This document shows, one piece after another, positions 1 to 9,486 of a DNA stretch of 64,000 nucleotides. The notes under the pieces were generated by a model that saw nothing but the letters and a program-made list of their open reading frames with translations, was not told where the DNA came from and did not search any database. This stretch comes from Deltaproteobacteria bacterium Ga0077550. GTDB lineage: Bacteria > Myxococcota_A > Polyangia > Nannocystales > Nannocystaceae. The position numbers and the translations under genes were made by a program. The stretch is from positions 60,746-124,745 of the forward strand of contig LNFB01000238.1 in the NCBI GenBank assembly GCA_001464385.1, given 5' to 3'. Position 1 is the stretch's first letter; each line of letters begins with the position of its first letter.

Positions 1-1
1 C

Positions 2-2017
2 GCGTGGGATCCCAACAACGCCGAGCTGCGCTCCGCCGCGAACGCGGGCGCCGGTCCGCGCCCACGCCCCGAGGAGCCACGCATGCCCTCGCGCAGCGGT
101 GGCACCCGTCCCACGCCGCAGGTCGATCCGCGGGCGTTCGGCGAGGTCGATCTCGACGGCGACGACGAGGCCGACGCCGACGGGGAGATCGACGACGTGG
201 TCGAGGCCGACGACGTCCTCGAGCTCGACGACGCCGACGTGATCGCAGAGGTCGGCGGCGAGCCGTCGTCCCGGCACCGCACCGCCAGCACGCCGGCGGC
301 CGTCCAGGCGCCCGCGCCGACGATGACCCAGCGCGTCCTCGCCGACGCCGAGGCCCCGGCGCCCGGGGACAGCGGCGTCGACTTCGACAAGATCCTGTTC
401 GAGGCCCGGGTCTACGTGAAGTACCGGCTGTTCGAGCACGCGATCGAGCACGTCGCCGATCTGCTCGCCAAGCAGCCCGAGCACACCGGCGCGCTCGCGC
501 TGCGGGCCCGCGCCCTGGGCGAGCTGGGACGCCGGGGCGAAGCCGCCGACGCCCACGTCCACGTCGCGCGCCTCGTTCTCGATCGCGACCCCCGGCTCGC
601 GCGCGAGCACCTGGTCGCCGCCCTCGACTGCGACGCCACCCACGCCGGCGCGCTCGCGCTGCGGGCCGATCTCGACGGTGTCCCGCGGTCGGCCCCCGAC
701 GAGCTCGTCACGTCCAACTTCGACGACGGTGACAGCGGCCAGTTCGATCTCGTCGGCGCTGATGGGTCGGGGCCGATCTCGTCCGACGGCGACGACTTCA
801 CCATCGACGTCAGCGAGCCCGAGCCCGAGGCCGAGCCCACCCGCCCGATCGCCGTCGAGAACCGGTTCGGCCTCTCGGACGCGCGGCCGTTGCCCAGCCC
901 CGACGAGCAGATCCCGACCGAGGACCTCGCCGGCGCGCTCGCGTCGGCGCGGGGCTTCGACGCGAGCACCGAGCACGCCGATCGCACCCCGCTGTTCGGC
1001 TACGCGGCGCGACCGCCCGTCGAGCCGCCCGCCCGCGCGCTCGAGCTGGCGGCGCACGCGGGCGCCGATCTGCGGCACGAGCCGGATCTCAGCACGCAGC
1101 GGTTCGCTCCGGCCGATCTGGGCCGCCCCGCGCCCGTCACCCTGGCCGAACCCACCGTCGATCTCGACATCAGCGAGCTCGACGACGCGGGCCTCGATTC
1201 CAGCGAGCTCGAACCCGTCTCCGCCGCGGAAGTCGTCGTCGCAGAAGAGCCCGTCACCGAGGAGCGCGAGGTGCCGATTCCACCCGCCAAGCCACCCACG
1301 CCGCGCCGCCCGAGCTCGTCGATCAAGCCGCAATGGGCCGACCTGCAGGACGAGCTCGCCGAGATCCGCTTCTTCCTCGACCAGGGGCTCGACGACGACG
1401 CCAAGGCGAGCCTCGCCGAGCTCGAGCGCAAGCACCCGGGGCACCCGGACGTCGCGGCGCTGCAGGCGGAGTTCGAGCGCGACACCGCGAGGCCGTCGCA
1501 CGACTCGGGCGCGAAGCCGCTGGTGTCCCTGCCGACGGAGCCCGCGCCGCCGAGCGAGGACGAGGACGAGGACGCGTACCTCTCGGCGATCTTCGGCGGC
1601 GGCGCGCCCAAGGCCAAGAAGAAGGACAAGCCCGTCGAGGTGCGCGCGGCCGGGGGTGTCGATCCGGCCGACGCGGCATCGGCCTACGACCTCGGCGTCG
1701 CCTACCGCGACATGGGCCTGGTCGACGACGCCATCGCGCAGTTCGAGCTCGCGGCGCGTGACGCCGTGTGGCAGGCGCGGGCCCTGGTGATGATGGGCAT
1801 GCTCCGTGTCCACCGCGGCGAGACCGATCGCGCCGTCGCCGATCTGCGCGGGGCCATCGACGCCGCGACCAACGAGGACGAGCTGTTCGAGGCGAAGTAC
1901 GAGCTCGCGCTGATCTACGAGACGCTCGGCGACAACGACGCCGCGCTCGAGCAGCTGCTGACGATCTCCCCCGGATATCGCGAGCGCGACGACAAGATCG
2001 TCGCGCTCGGAGGCTGA
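2..2017 (+). CDS. TPR-repeat protein, 5' end outside the window
   Basis: The frame is open from base 2 with no stop before the ATG at 83, and the residues before that ATG (AWDPNNAELRSAA) look like the end of a helical repeat, so the gene probably starts upstream of the window. What is visible is an acidic low-complexity stretch, a helical TPR-like block (from about base 385), a long Asp/Glu/Pro linker and a C-terminal TPR block (about 1670-1990, with the pattern AYDLGVAYRDMGLVDDAIAQF). TPR arrays bind protein partners; no catalytic motif is seen. The PLP-enzyme gene begins 6 nt after the stop, suggesting co-transcription. Function unknown. Confidence 0.8.
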   Translation, partial: AWDPNNAELRSAANAGAGPRPRPEEPRMPSRSGGTRPTPQVDPRAFGEVDLDGDDEADADGEIDDVVEADDVLELDDADVIAEVGGEPSSRHRTASTPAAVQAPAPTMTQRVLADAEAPAPGDSGVDFDKILFEARVYVKYRLFEHAIEHVADLLAKQPEHTGALALRARALGELGRRGEAADAHVHVARLVLDRDPRLAREHLVAALDCDATHAGALALRADLDGVPRSAPDELVTSNFDDGDSGQFDLVGADGSGPISSDGDDFTIDVSEPEPEAEPTRPIAVENRFGLSDARPLPSPDEQIPTEDLAGALASARGFDASTEHADRTPLFGYAARPPVEPPARALELAAHAGADLRHEPDLSTQRFAPADLGRPAPVTLAEPTVDLDISELDDAGLDSSELEPVSAAEVVVAEEPVTEEREVPIPPAKPPTPRRPSSSIKPQWADLQDELAEIRFFLDQGLDDDAKASLAELERKHPGHPDVAALQAEFERDTARPSHDSGAKPLVSLPTEPAPPSEDEDEDAYLSAIFGGGAPKAKKKDKPVEVRAAGGVDPADAASAYDLGVAYRDMGLVDDAIAQFELAARDAVWQARALVMMGMLRVHRGETDRAVADLRGAIDAATNEDELFEAKYELALIYETLGDNDAALEQLLTISPGYRERDDKIVALGG

Positions 2018-2023
2018 AGTCCG

Positions 2024-3208
2024 ATGGCCGAGACCCCGCGCCCCGGGCCGTCGACGCTCGCGGTCCACGGCGGCGAGCCGAAGATCCGCGACGACCGTGC
2101 GCTCACACAGCCCGTGGTGCTGTCGTCGACCTATCCCTTCGCCGACACGGCCGAGCTCGTCGAGTACATGGAGGGCCGCCGCGAGCGACCGCCCGAGTAC
2201 GGCCGCTACGGTAATCCCACGATCGCCGCCGCCGAGGCGAAGCTCGCGGCCCTCGAGGGGGCCGAGTCCGCGGTGCTCATGGCCTCGGGCATGGCCGCGA
2301 TCACGACGACGCTGTTCGCGATGCTGCGCCAGGGCGCCCACCTCGTGCTGACCGAGGACGTGTATCGCAAGACCCGCGGCTTCGCCCGCGAGACGCTGGC
2401 GCGCTTCGGCGTCGAGGTCGACGTCGTCGCGCCCGATCGCGGCGCGATCGAGGCCGCGCTGCGCCCGACGACCCGCGTCATCTTCACCGAGACCCCGACG
2501 AACCCCTACCTCCGCGTCGTCGATCTGCGGGCGGTCGCCGAGCTCGCGCGCTCGCGTCGCATCAAGACCATCGTCGACGCGACGTTCGCGACCCCGGTGA
2601 ACCTGCAGGCCTTGCGCCTCGGCGTCGATCTGGTCGTCCACTCGACGACGAAGTACCTCGGCGGACACAACGACATCCTCGGCGGGGCGGTGATCGGCAA
2701 GCGGGCGGTCGTCGACGCGATCCGTGATCAGCTCGGCACGCTCGGCGGCATCGCGGATCCGATGGGCGCGTTCTTGCTGGTGCGCGGGATCAAGACGCTG
2801 GCGCTGCGAGTGGCGCGGCAGAACGCCAGCGCCCTCGAGCTCGCGACGATGCTCGAGGCCCACCCGGCGGTCGCGCGGGTCTGGTACCCGATGCTCGAGA
2901 GCCACCCCGACCACGGGATCGCCCGGCGCGATCTGGCCGGCGGCGGGGCGGTGATCTCGTTCGAGCTGCGCGGTGGGCTCGCCGCGGGCACGCGCCTGGT
3001 CGACGCAGTGACGATCCCCAAGCTCGCCCCGAGCCTCGGCGGTGTCGAGAGCCTGATCGAGCAGCCGGCCCTGATGAGCTACTACGAGCTGTCGCCGGAG
3101 GATCGCGCGGCGCTGGGCGTCCGCGAGGGCCTGGTGCGGCTGAGCGTCGGCATCGAGGACGTCGCCGACCTCCGCGCCGACCTGCAGGCCGCCCTCGACG
3201 CCCTCTAG
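2024..3208 (+). CDS. Trans-sulfuration PLP-dependent enzyme (cystathionine/methionine gamma-lyase family)
   Basis: This is a 394-residue fold-type I PLP enzyme of the Cys/Met metabolism family, cytosolic by family. The Schiff-base lysine is Lys210 in VHSTTKYLGGHND, and Asp185 (VDATFATP) would contact the PLP ring nitrogen. YGRYGNPT (59-66) and ASGMAAI (87-93) are the other family signatures. Members catalyse gamma- or beta-elimination, or gamma-replacement, on cystathionine, homocysteine, methionine or activated homoserine; sequence alone does not separate these here. Length is normal for the family. The gene follows the TPR gene by 6 nt, with no obvious promoter between them. Confidence 0.9.
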   Translation: MAETPRPGPSTLAVHGGEPKIRDDRALTQPVVLSSTYPFADTAELVEYMEGRRERPPEYGRYGNPTIAAAEAKLAALEGAESAVLMASGMAAITTTLFAMLRQGAHLVLTEDVYRKTRGFARETLARFGVEVDVVAPDRGAIEAALRPTTRVIFTETPTNPYLRVVDLRAVAELARSRRIKTIVDATFATPVNLQALRLGVDLVVHSTTKYLGGHNDILGGAVIGKRAVVDAIRDQLGTLGGIADPMGAFLLVRGIKTLALRVARQNASALELATMLEAHPAVARVWYPMLESHPDHGIARRDLAGGGAVISFELRGGLAAGTRLVDAVTIPKLAPSLGGVESLIEQPALMSYYELSPEDRAALGVREGLVRLSVGIEDVADLRADLQAALDAL

Positions 3209-3302
3209 CCCGGGTGCGGCGCGGGTTCGGCCCGGGGCGAGCAGACTCACGCCCGGCGCCGGGGGGCGTTCCCGGCGGGCGGGCGCCGGCCCGCGGAGCC
3301 GC

Positions 3303-3332
3303 TTGTGATGGGGCCGCCGCCCCTGCTAGAAG
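3303..3332 (+). promoter_or_regulatory. Candidate housekeeping promoter for tig
   Basis: TTGTGA (3303-3308), an 18-nt spacer and TAGAAG (3327-3332) give a sigma70-like promoter about 24 nt upstream of the expected start of a short leader for tig (ATG 3363). Each hexamer matches consensus at four of six positions. Prediction only. Confidence 0.4.
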
Positions 3333-3362
3333 CCTTTTCCCTTTCGTCAGGTCGAGAGCCCA

Positions 3363-4709
3363 ATGCAGTCGTCCATCGAGCGCATCAGCCCCGTCGAGTG
3401 TCGCGTCCAGGTCGAGATCCCGTGGACCGACATCTCGGGTCGCCTCCAAGAAAAGCTCCGCGACGTCGGTCGCCGCGCCCGCGTGCCCGGCTTCCGCCCC
3501 GGCAAGGTGCCCGGCAACGTCCTCGAGCGCATGTTCGGCAAGAGCGTCCGTCAGGAGCTCGCGCGCGACCTCGTGCAGGAGACCTTCCAGACCGCGGTGG
3601 CGCAGAACAGCGTGATCCCGCTGACGCAGCCGGTGCTCGAGTCGTCGACGCTCGAGAGCGGCTCGCCGTTCCGCTACGCGGCGCGCTTCGAGGTGCCGCC
3701 GCAGATCGAGCCCAAGGACTACGCGGGCGTCCCGGTCCGGCGGCGTCCCGCCGTCGTCGACGCCGCCAAGGTCACCGCCGAGCTCGAGCGTCGCCGCGAG
3801 CAGCTCACCGAGCTGCGCCCGCTCGCCGAGGGCGAGACCCGCGAGCTCACCGCCGAGGGCGACGTCTGGACCGTCGACGTCGAGGGCACCATCGGGGAGA
3901 CCCGGGTGTCGCGCAAGGACGTGCGGGTCGACATCGGCGTCGAGAAGAGCGAGTTCGTGCCGGGCCTCGCCGCGGCGCTCGCCGATACCAAGCTCGCCGA
4001 CGTCGGCAAGCTCCGGACGCTGCGCTTCGTCCCGCCCGAGGATCGCATGCGCCAGGACCTGCGCGGCCAAGAGGCCGTGCTCGGCGTCGGCCTCCGCGAG
4101 CTGCGGGTCAAGCACGTGCCGGCGCTCGACGACGACTTCGCCCGCGACACCGGCGAGGGCGAGTCGCTCGCCGAGCTCGAGGCCAAGATCACCGAGAAGA
4201 TCCGGCAGGACGACGCCGACGAGGCCGAGCGCGACGCCCGTCGTCGCCTGGTCGCGACCCTGCTCGAGCGCAACCCGTTCGAGGCCGCGCCGTCGATGAT
4301 CGCCCGCGAGGTCTCGGCCCAGGTCGACGCGACCAAGCGTCAGCTCTCGCAGCAGGGCATGAAGCTGGCCAACATCGGGACCACCGAGGCCGATCTCGCC
4401 CGGCGCATCCGCCCGCAGGCGCTGTTCAACGTGAAGGCGTACCTGCTGCTCGACGCCATCGGCAAGGCCGAGTCCATCGAGGTCTCGGACGAGGACTTCG
4501 AGGCCGAGCTGGTGAAGATGGCCGAGGAGGGCGGGCAGAACCTGGCCCGCATGCGGGCGCAGATGGAGAAGAGCGGCCAGCTCGTGCTCGTGCGCGCGCA
4601 GATGCGGGAGGAGCGGATCCTCGATCTGCTCATGTCGAAGGCCGAGGTCACCGAGGCCGCCGACCCCGAGCCCGAGGCGGGTGCCGAGGGCGACGACGAC
4701 ATCGCCTGA
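3363..4709 (+). CDS. tig: Trigger factor
   Basis: This is the ribosome-associated chaperone and peptidyl-prolyl isomerase that meets nascent chains at the exit tunnel. The N-terminal ribosome-docking loop GFRPGKVP is at residues 43-50. A central FKBP-like domain (about 150-245) and a long helical C-terminal domain (about 255-430) follow, ending in an acidic tail. At 448 residues it has the usual family length. The following clpP-clpX is the conserved bacterial arrangement, linking nascent-chain folding to proteolysis. A hairpin after the stop suggests that tig can end its own transcript. Confidence 0.97.
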   Translation: MQSSIERISPVECRVQVEIPWTDISGRLQEKLRDVGRRARVPGFRPGKVPGNVLERMFGKSVRQELARDLVQETFQTAVAQNSVIPLTQPVLESSTLESGSPFRYAARFEVPPQIEPKDYAGVPVRRRPAVVDAAKVTAELERRREQLTELRPLAEGETRELTAEGDVWTVDVEGTIGETRVSRKDVRVDIGVEKSEFVPGLAAALADTKLADVGKLRTLRFVPPEDRMRQDLRGQEAVLGVGLRELRVKHVPALDDDFARDTGEGESLAELEAKITEKIRQDDADEAERDARRRLVATLLERNPFEAAPSMIAREVSAQVDATKRQLSQQGMKLANIGTTEADLARRIRPQALFNVKAYLLLDAIGKAESIEVSDEDFEAELVKMAEEGGQNLARMRAQMEKSGQLVLVRAQMREERILDLLMSKAEVTEAADPEPEAGAEGDDDIA

Positions 4710-5037
4710 CCGCCGCGGCCCGCGGAGGAACTCCCGCCCGCCCATCGCCTGAACGATCGGGTGGGCACCTGCCGAAACGACCGGCACGCCGCCTGCACAG
4801 CCGCGTCAGTGCCTCCGCGCACGCCGGACGCACATGTCCGCGCCGCGCTGCACACACCACGCGTCAGGACGCGGCCGCAGGCGTCACAGGTGGCCTGCAA
4901 TGGTGCTGCAGCGCTTGCATCGGGCGCCGATGCCGGCACTTGCGTCGACGGGCACGGCCGTACAACATACCCATTGATGCTCCCGCCAGCCGAGCACACT
5001 CGATCCGACCACGGCGGGCGCCAACACGAGGACTTTC
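4710..5037 (+). other. Intergenic region between tig and clpP
   Basis: This is a 328-nt non-coding stretch. It holds the hairpin at 4736-4766 and presumably the clpP promoter. The best clpP candidates (TTGCGT 4940-4945 with TACAAC 4961-4966, spacer only 15) are weak. No convincing small gene or RNA motif was found. Confidence 0.5.
4736..4766 (+). terminator. Hairpin after tig, possible terminator
   Basis: Arms at 4736-4747 and 4754-4766 pair over 12 bp, with one G-U pair and one bulged C, around a 6-nt loop. No T-run follows, so this may be a factor-dependent stop or an RNA 3'-end stabiliser rather than a full intrinsic terminator. Confidence 0.4.
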
Positions 5038-5697
5038 ATGGTTGAACGCGACGGCCGCATGGGCCCCATGCTTCCCGATCTCTACTGGGGTGACCCCTCG
5101 GCGAGCATCCCGTTCGTCATCGAGCAGACGCACCGGGGCGAGCGCTCCTGGGACATCTACAGCCGCCTGCTCAAGGACCGGATCGTGTTCCTCGGGACGC
5201 CGATCAACGACCAGGTCGCGAACATCGTGATCGCGCAGCTGCTGTACCTCGAGTCCGAGGACCCCGAGAAGGACATCCGCGTCTACATCAACTCGCCCGG
5301 CGGCGTCGTCACGGCGGGGCTTGCGATCTACGACACGATGCAGCACGTGAAGGCTCCGGTGGCGACGTACTGCCTCGGTCAGGCCGCATCGATGGGCGCC
5401 GTGCTCCTGGCGGCGGGCGCGCGTGGCAAGCGGTTCGCCCTCCCCAACGCGCGCATCATGATCCACCAGCCCCACGGCGGCGCGCAGGGTCAGGCGACCG
5501 ACATCGAGATCCAGGCACGCGAGGTGCTGCGGCTCAAGTCGCGGCTCAACGAGATCCTCGCGATGCACTGCGGTCGCGACATCGAAGAAATCCTGCGGGA
5601 CACGGACCGCGACAAATTCATGGATGCGGACACGGCCAAGCGCTACGGCTTGGTCGACGAAGTCCTCCAGCGTCCCATTCCACCGGCGGGCGGTTGA
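5038..5697 (+). CDS. clpP: ATP-dependent Clp protease proteolytic subunit
   Basis: This is the serine peptidase subunit of the ClpXP/ClpAP complex. The catalytic triad is Ser118 (GQAASMGA), His143 (MIHQP) and Asp192 (DRDKF), each offset by 21 from mature E. coli numbering. The oxyanion-region motif YINSPGG is at 83-89. Length is 219 residues, normal for the family, with a short N-terminal stretch that may be trimmed. It lies 34 nt upstream of clpX, so the two are almost certainly co-transcribed and the products form one machine. No lon gene follows, unlike in many bacteria. Confidence 0.97.
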   Translation: MVERDGRMGPMLPDLYWGDPSASIPFVIEQTHRGERSWDIYSRLLKDRIVFLGTPINDQVANIVIAQLLYLESEDPEKDIRVYINSPGGVVTAGLAIYDTMQHVKAPVATYCLGQAASMGAVLLAAGARGKRFALPNARIMIHQPHGGAQGQATDIEIQAREVLRLKSRLNEILAMHCGRDIEEILRDTDRDKFMDADTAKRYGLVDEVLQRPIPPAGG

Positions 5698-5731
5698 CCC
5701 GGGGCCACCCCAGGGGAAAGGCGAGCGCGAG

Positions 5732-6994
<1,263 letters not shown>

Positions 6995-7045
6995 TTTCCC
7001 CCCGTCACCGGCTCGGGCGAAACGGTACGCGCTGACGCGCGGATT

Positions 7046-7070
7046 GCCCCCCGCAAGCGGGGGGCTTTTT
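7046..7070 (+). terminator. Intrinsic terminator after clpX
   Basis: An 8-bp all-GC stem (7046-7053 with 7058-7065), loop CAAG and five T residues (7066-7070) form a textbook Rho-independent terminator 52 nt after the clpX stop. Confidence 0.92.
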
Positions 7071-7196
7071 CGTGGTTGATCGGCGTCCGTGTGGCTCGTG
7101 TTCGTGGTTGTTCGGGGGGTCGGGCGGTCGTGGAAAAGTTGGCGGAGGGGCGAAGATTCTCCGCGACATCGGACGGGTGGCGGCGTGTGGGGCTCG

Positions 7197-8873
7197 ATGC
7201 ACTCGTCCGTCTCCACCTGGATTGCGCTCGGTCCCCTCGCGCTCTCGATGTTCGCCTGCAAGCCTGGTGGGGTTGCGGAGGCGATTCGGGTCGAGGTGCC
7301 GGATGCCAGTCAGGCGCTCGGGGAGGCGGCGGTGTGTACCGCCGTGCCCGACGTGGCACAGCCGTTGGTGATCGATCTGTCGGCGGCGCAGCGGGCTGAC
7401 CTCGAGATCGCGATGCAGTCGGGGCGCGCGGTCGTGCACTACGACTGCGACGGGCTGCGGGTGCTGACGGCGTGCGAGCTCGCCGGGGACTACCGGTTCG
7501 CCGGCGTGGGGCTCAAGGAGGAGGTCATCCAGCTGCGGTCGCAGGACGAGGTCCGCGCCAGCTTGCCGGTCTCCGGCGTGACGCTGGCGGCGGGGCTGGG
7601 GCGCGGCACGAGCCTGGATCTCGCGATCGCGATGGTCGGGCGCGGCACGGCGCTCGCCGGTGCCGCGTCGAAGGCCGAGCTGAAGGCGCAGCACGAGGGC
7701 AGCTGCGAGGGCGCGACCCACTTCGTGCGCGCGGCGTACGTCGGGGCGTTCGCGATGCAGCGCGGCAGCGGAGCCGACGTCTCGGCGGCGGCGTCGATCT
7801 TCGGCGTGTCCACCGGTGCGCAGAGCAAGAGCGACAAGCAGACCGATCTGCGCGACGGATCGCTCGAGGCGTGCCGCGCCGCGTCGCCCGACGCCGACGC
7901 ACCGCCCGCGCAGTGCCGCAGCTCCATCCGCGTCGAGCTCCTGCCGCTGGGCGACGCGCCGGCCCCGGGAGGTCTCGCTGCGATCGCCAACCCGTGCCCG
8001 TCCGGCTACGCCTTCGCCGAGGGCAAGTGCACCGCGGCCGCGCAGGCCGAGGCGTTCCAGTGCGATCCCGGCGAGGAGGCCACCTGCCGCACGCAGTGCG
8101 ACGCGGGCAGCCTCGGCAGCTGCTTCAACCTCGCGCACGTGCTGACCGATCAGGCGCGGCTGTGCGCGGGTGGCAGCGAGTCGTGCGTCGCGGTGGCGAT
8201 GGCGACCCCGAGCCAGCCCGAGTACGCGCGCTACGCCGAGGGCGCCGACCTCTACACGCGGGCGTGCGACGGCGACATCGCGGCGGCGTGCTACCAGGTC
8301 GGGTCGTACTTCGCGGACGGGGCGTTCGGGCGCACCAAGAGCGAGGAGAAGGCCGACGCCGCCTTCGATCGCGGCTGCATCGGTGGCCACGCGTGGTCGT
8401 GCTCGAAGCTCGCCGAGCGGGTCGAGTCGCGCGACCGCGGGGCCCCGCGCGCGCTCACGCTGAACGAGCGCGCGTGCGATCTGGGCTTCAAGCCCGGCTG
8501 CTTCCGCACGATCGCGAAGTACCTGCGGGGGGAGGGCACCGCGAAGAACCCGACCGCGGCGCGTGCGATCCTCGAGCGCACGTGCGACGCCGGCGAGAGC
8601 AAGCGCTGCGCCGAGCTCGGCCTGTACATGCTCGAGGGGGTGTTCGGAGCCGCGGCACGCAAGGACACCGCGGGCGCGCTGGGCTACATCGCCAAGGGCT
8701 GCGAGCTCGACCGCGGCGACGCGTGCCGCCTCGCTGCGGTGGCGTACGCGGGGCAGTGGGGCGTGAAGCGGGACCCCGGCAAGGCGCGGGCGTTCTTCGA
8801 GCGCGGGTGTGCGGGCGAGGCCGCGGCGGGCTCGGAGTGCACGCAGCTCGCGGCGCGCCTGAAGGGGAAGTGA
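7197..8873 (+). CDS. Sel1-repeat secreted/lipoprotein
   Basis: The start at 7197 gives a hydrophobic signal ending in FAC with Cys21 as a possible lipidation site (imperfect lipobox). The N-terminal half (about 25-270) has no fold I recognise. The C-terminal half carries about five Sel1-type repeats of 34-40 residues, each with paired Cys and Ala/Gly pattern positions (for example AACYQVGSYFADG and GACRLAAVAYAGQWG-like units). Cys-containing Sel1 repeats usually make disulfide-braced superhelices outside the cytoplasm that bind proteins or peptidoglycan-linked partners. It is a single gene after the clpX terminator. Exact role unknown. Confidence 0.75.
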   Translation: MHSSVSTWIALGPLALSMFACKPGGVAEAIRVEVPDASQALGEAAVCTAVPDVAQPLVIDLSAAQRADLEIAMQSGRAVVHYDCDGLRVLTACELAGDYRFAGVGLKEEVIQLRSQDEVRASLPVSGVTLAAGLGRGTSLDLAIAMVGRGTALAGAASKAELKAQHEGSCEGATHFVRAAYVGAFAMQRGSGADVSAAASIFGVSTGAQSKSDKQTDLRDGSLEACRAASPDADAPPAQCRSSIRVELLPLGDAPAPGGLAAIANPCPSGYAFAEGKCTAAAQAEAFQCDPGEEATCRTQCDAGSLGSCFNLAHVLTDQARLCAGGSESCVAVAMATPSQPEYARYAEGADLYTRACDGDIAAACYQVGSYFADGAFGRTKSEEKADAAFDRGCIGGHAWSCSKLAERVESRDRGAPRALTLNERACDLGFKPGCFRTIAKYLRGEGTAKNPTAARAILERTCDAGESKRCAELGLYMLEGVFGAAARKDTAGALGYIAKGCELDRGDACRLAAVAYAGQWGVKRDPGKARAFFERGCAGEAAAGSECTQLAARLKGK

Positions 8874-8927
8874 ACGCCGTCTTGCGGGGACGCGACGGTG
8901 TCGTCGCCGCCGCCGAGCGCCGGAGGC

Positions 8928-8933
8928 TAGACT
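8928..8933 (+). promoter_or_regulatory. TANNNT -10 element 6 nt before a start codon
   Basis: TAGACT ends 6 nt before the ATG at 8940, so transcription would begin at or next to the start codon (a leaderless mRNA). No Shine-Dalgarno is present. Confidence 0.5.
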
Positions 8934-8939
8934 CCAACG

Positions 8940-9476
8940 ATGGTCACGCGGAGCGTGGTGGCGGGGTTCCTGATCGTCGGCTGTGGGCTCGACCGGCGGG
9001 TCGAGGACCAGACGGAGGACGGCGATGCATCGGCGGCGCTCGACGACGAGGGGGCGGGCAGCGGCGACACGGGCTCCTCGCCCCAACCCGAACCCGGCGC
9101 ATCCACCGGAGTCCGGCCAGGCCCGGACTCCCCGTACCCGTACTGCGAGTGGAACGGCGGCGACTACAAGCCTTACTGCCCCCCGAGCGACGGCGCGTGG
9201 GGCTACATCACCTGGTTCGTGGACGGTGACGCCGCGAGCTACTGCGACGGTGGGAACTGCAACACCTGCATCTGTACCGCGACGTGCGGCTCGGCCGAGG
9301 CCCCCGATGCTTCGCTGTGCCCGACGCCCACCTCGGGCACCGCGGTGCCCGAGTGCCTGAGCCCGCAGGCGATGTGCTTCCTGACGTGCGATGCCGGCCA
9401 GATCTGCCCCGACGGGATGCAGTGCGTGCTCGAGCCCGAGATCGCCCGCCGGGTCTGCGCGTGGGTGGTCCCGTAG
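8940..9476 (+). CDS. Small Cys-rich lipoprotein
   Basis: A 178-residue protein. The signal peptide ends in the lipobox I-V-G-C (Cys15). A disordered acidic Ser/Gly/Pro linker (about 20-60) is followed by a compact Cys-rich domain (about 68-178) with at least 13 Cys, including CDGGNCNTCICTATC and CDAGQICPDGMQC. The latter resembles Cys modules common on myxobacterial surface proteins. It is probably outer-membrane anchored or surface displayed. It converges with the metalloprotease-like lipoprotein gene 10 nt away. Function unknown. Confidence 0.75.
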   Translation: MVTRSVVAGFLIVGCGLDRRVEDQTEDGDASAALDDEGAGSGDTGSSPQPEPGASTGVRPGPDSPYPYCEWNGGDYKPYCPPSDGAWGYITWFVDGDAASYCDGGNCNTCICTATCGSAEAPDASLCPTPTSGTAVPECLSPQAMCFLTCDAGQICPDGMQCVLEPEIARRVCAWVVP

Positions 9477-9486
9477 CGCGCGCCGA

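Noticed and set aside
4939..4975. Heat-shock (sigma32-type) promoter for clpP
   Set aside because: CTTGCG is followed by CCCATT only after about 25 nt; spacing and sequence do not fit.
4761..5045. A 94-codon frame between tig and clpP
   Set aside because: No ribosome-binding site, unusual Cys/His/Thr composition and overlap with clpP start; more likely non-coding.
5624..5731. Longer N-terminus for ClpX
   Set aside because: Would overlap clpP by 74 bp and add residues absent from the family; 5732 has a ribosome-binding stretch.
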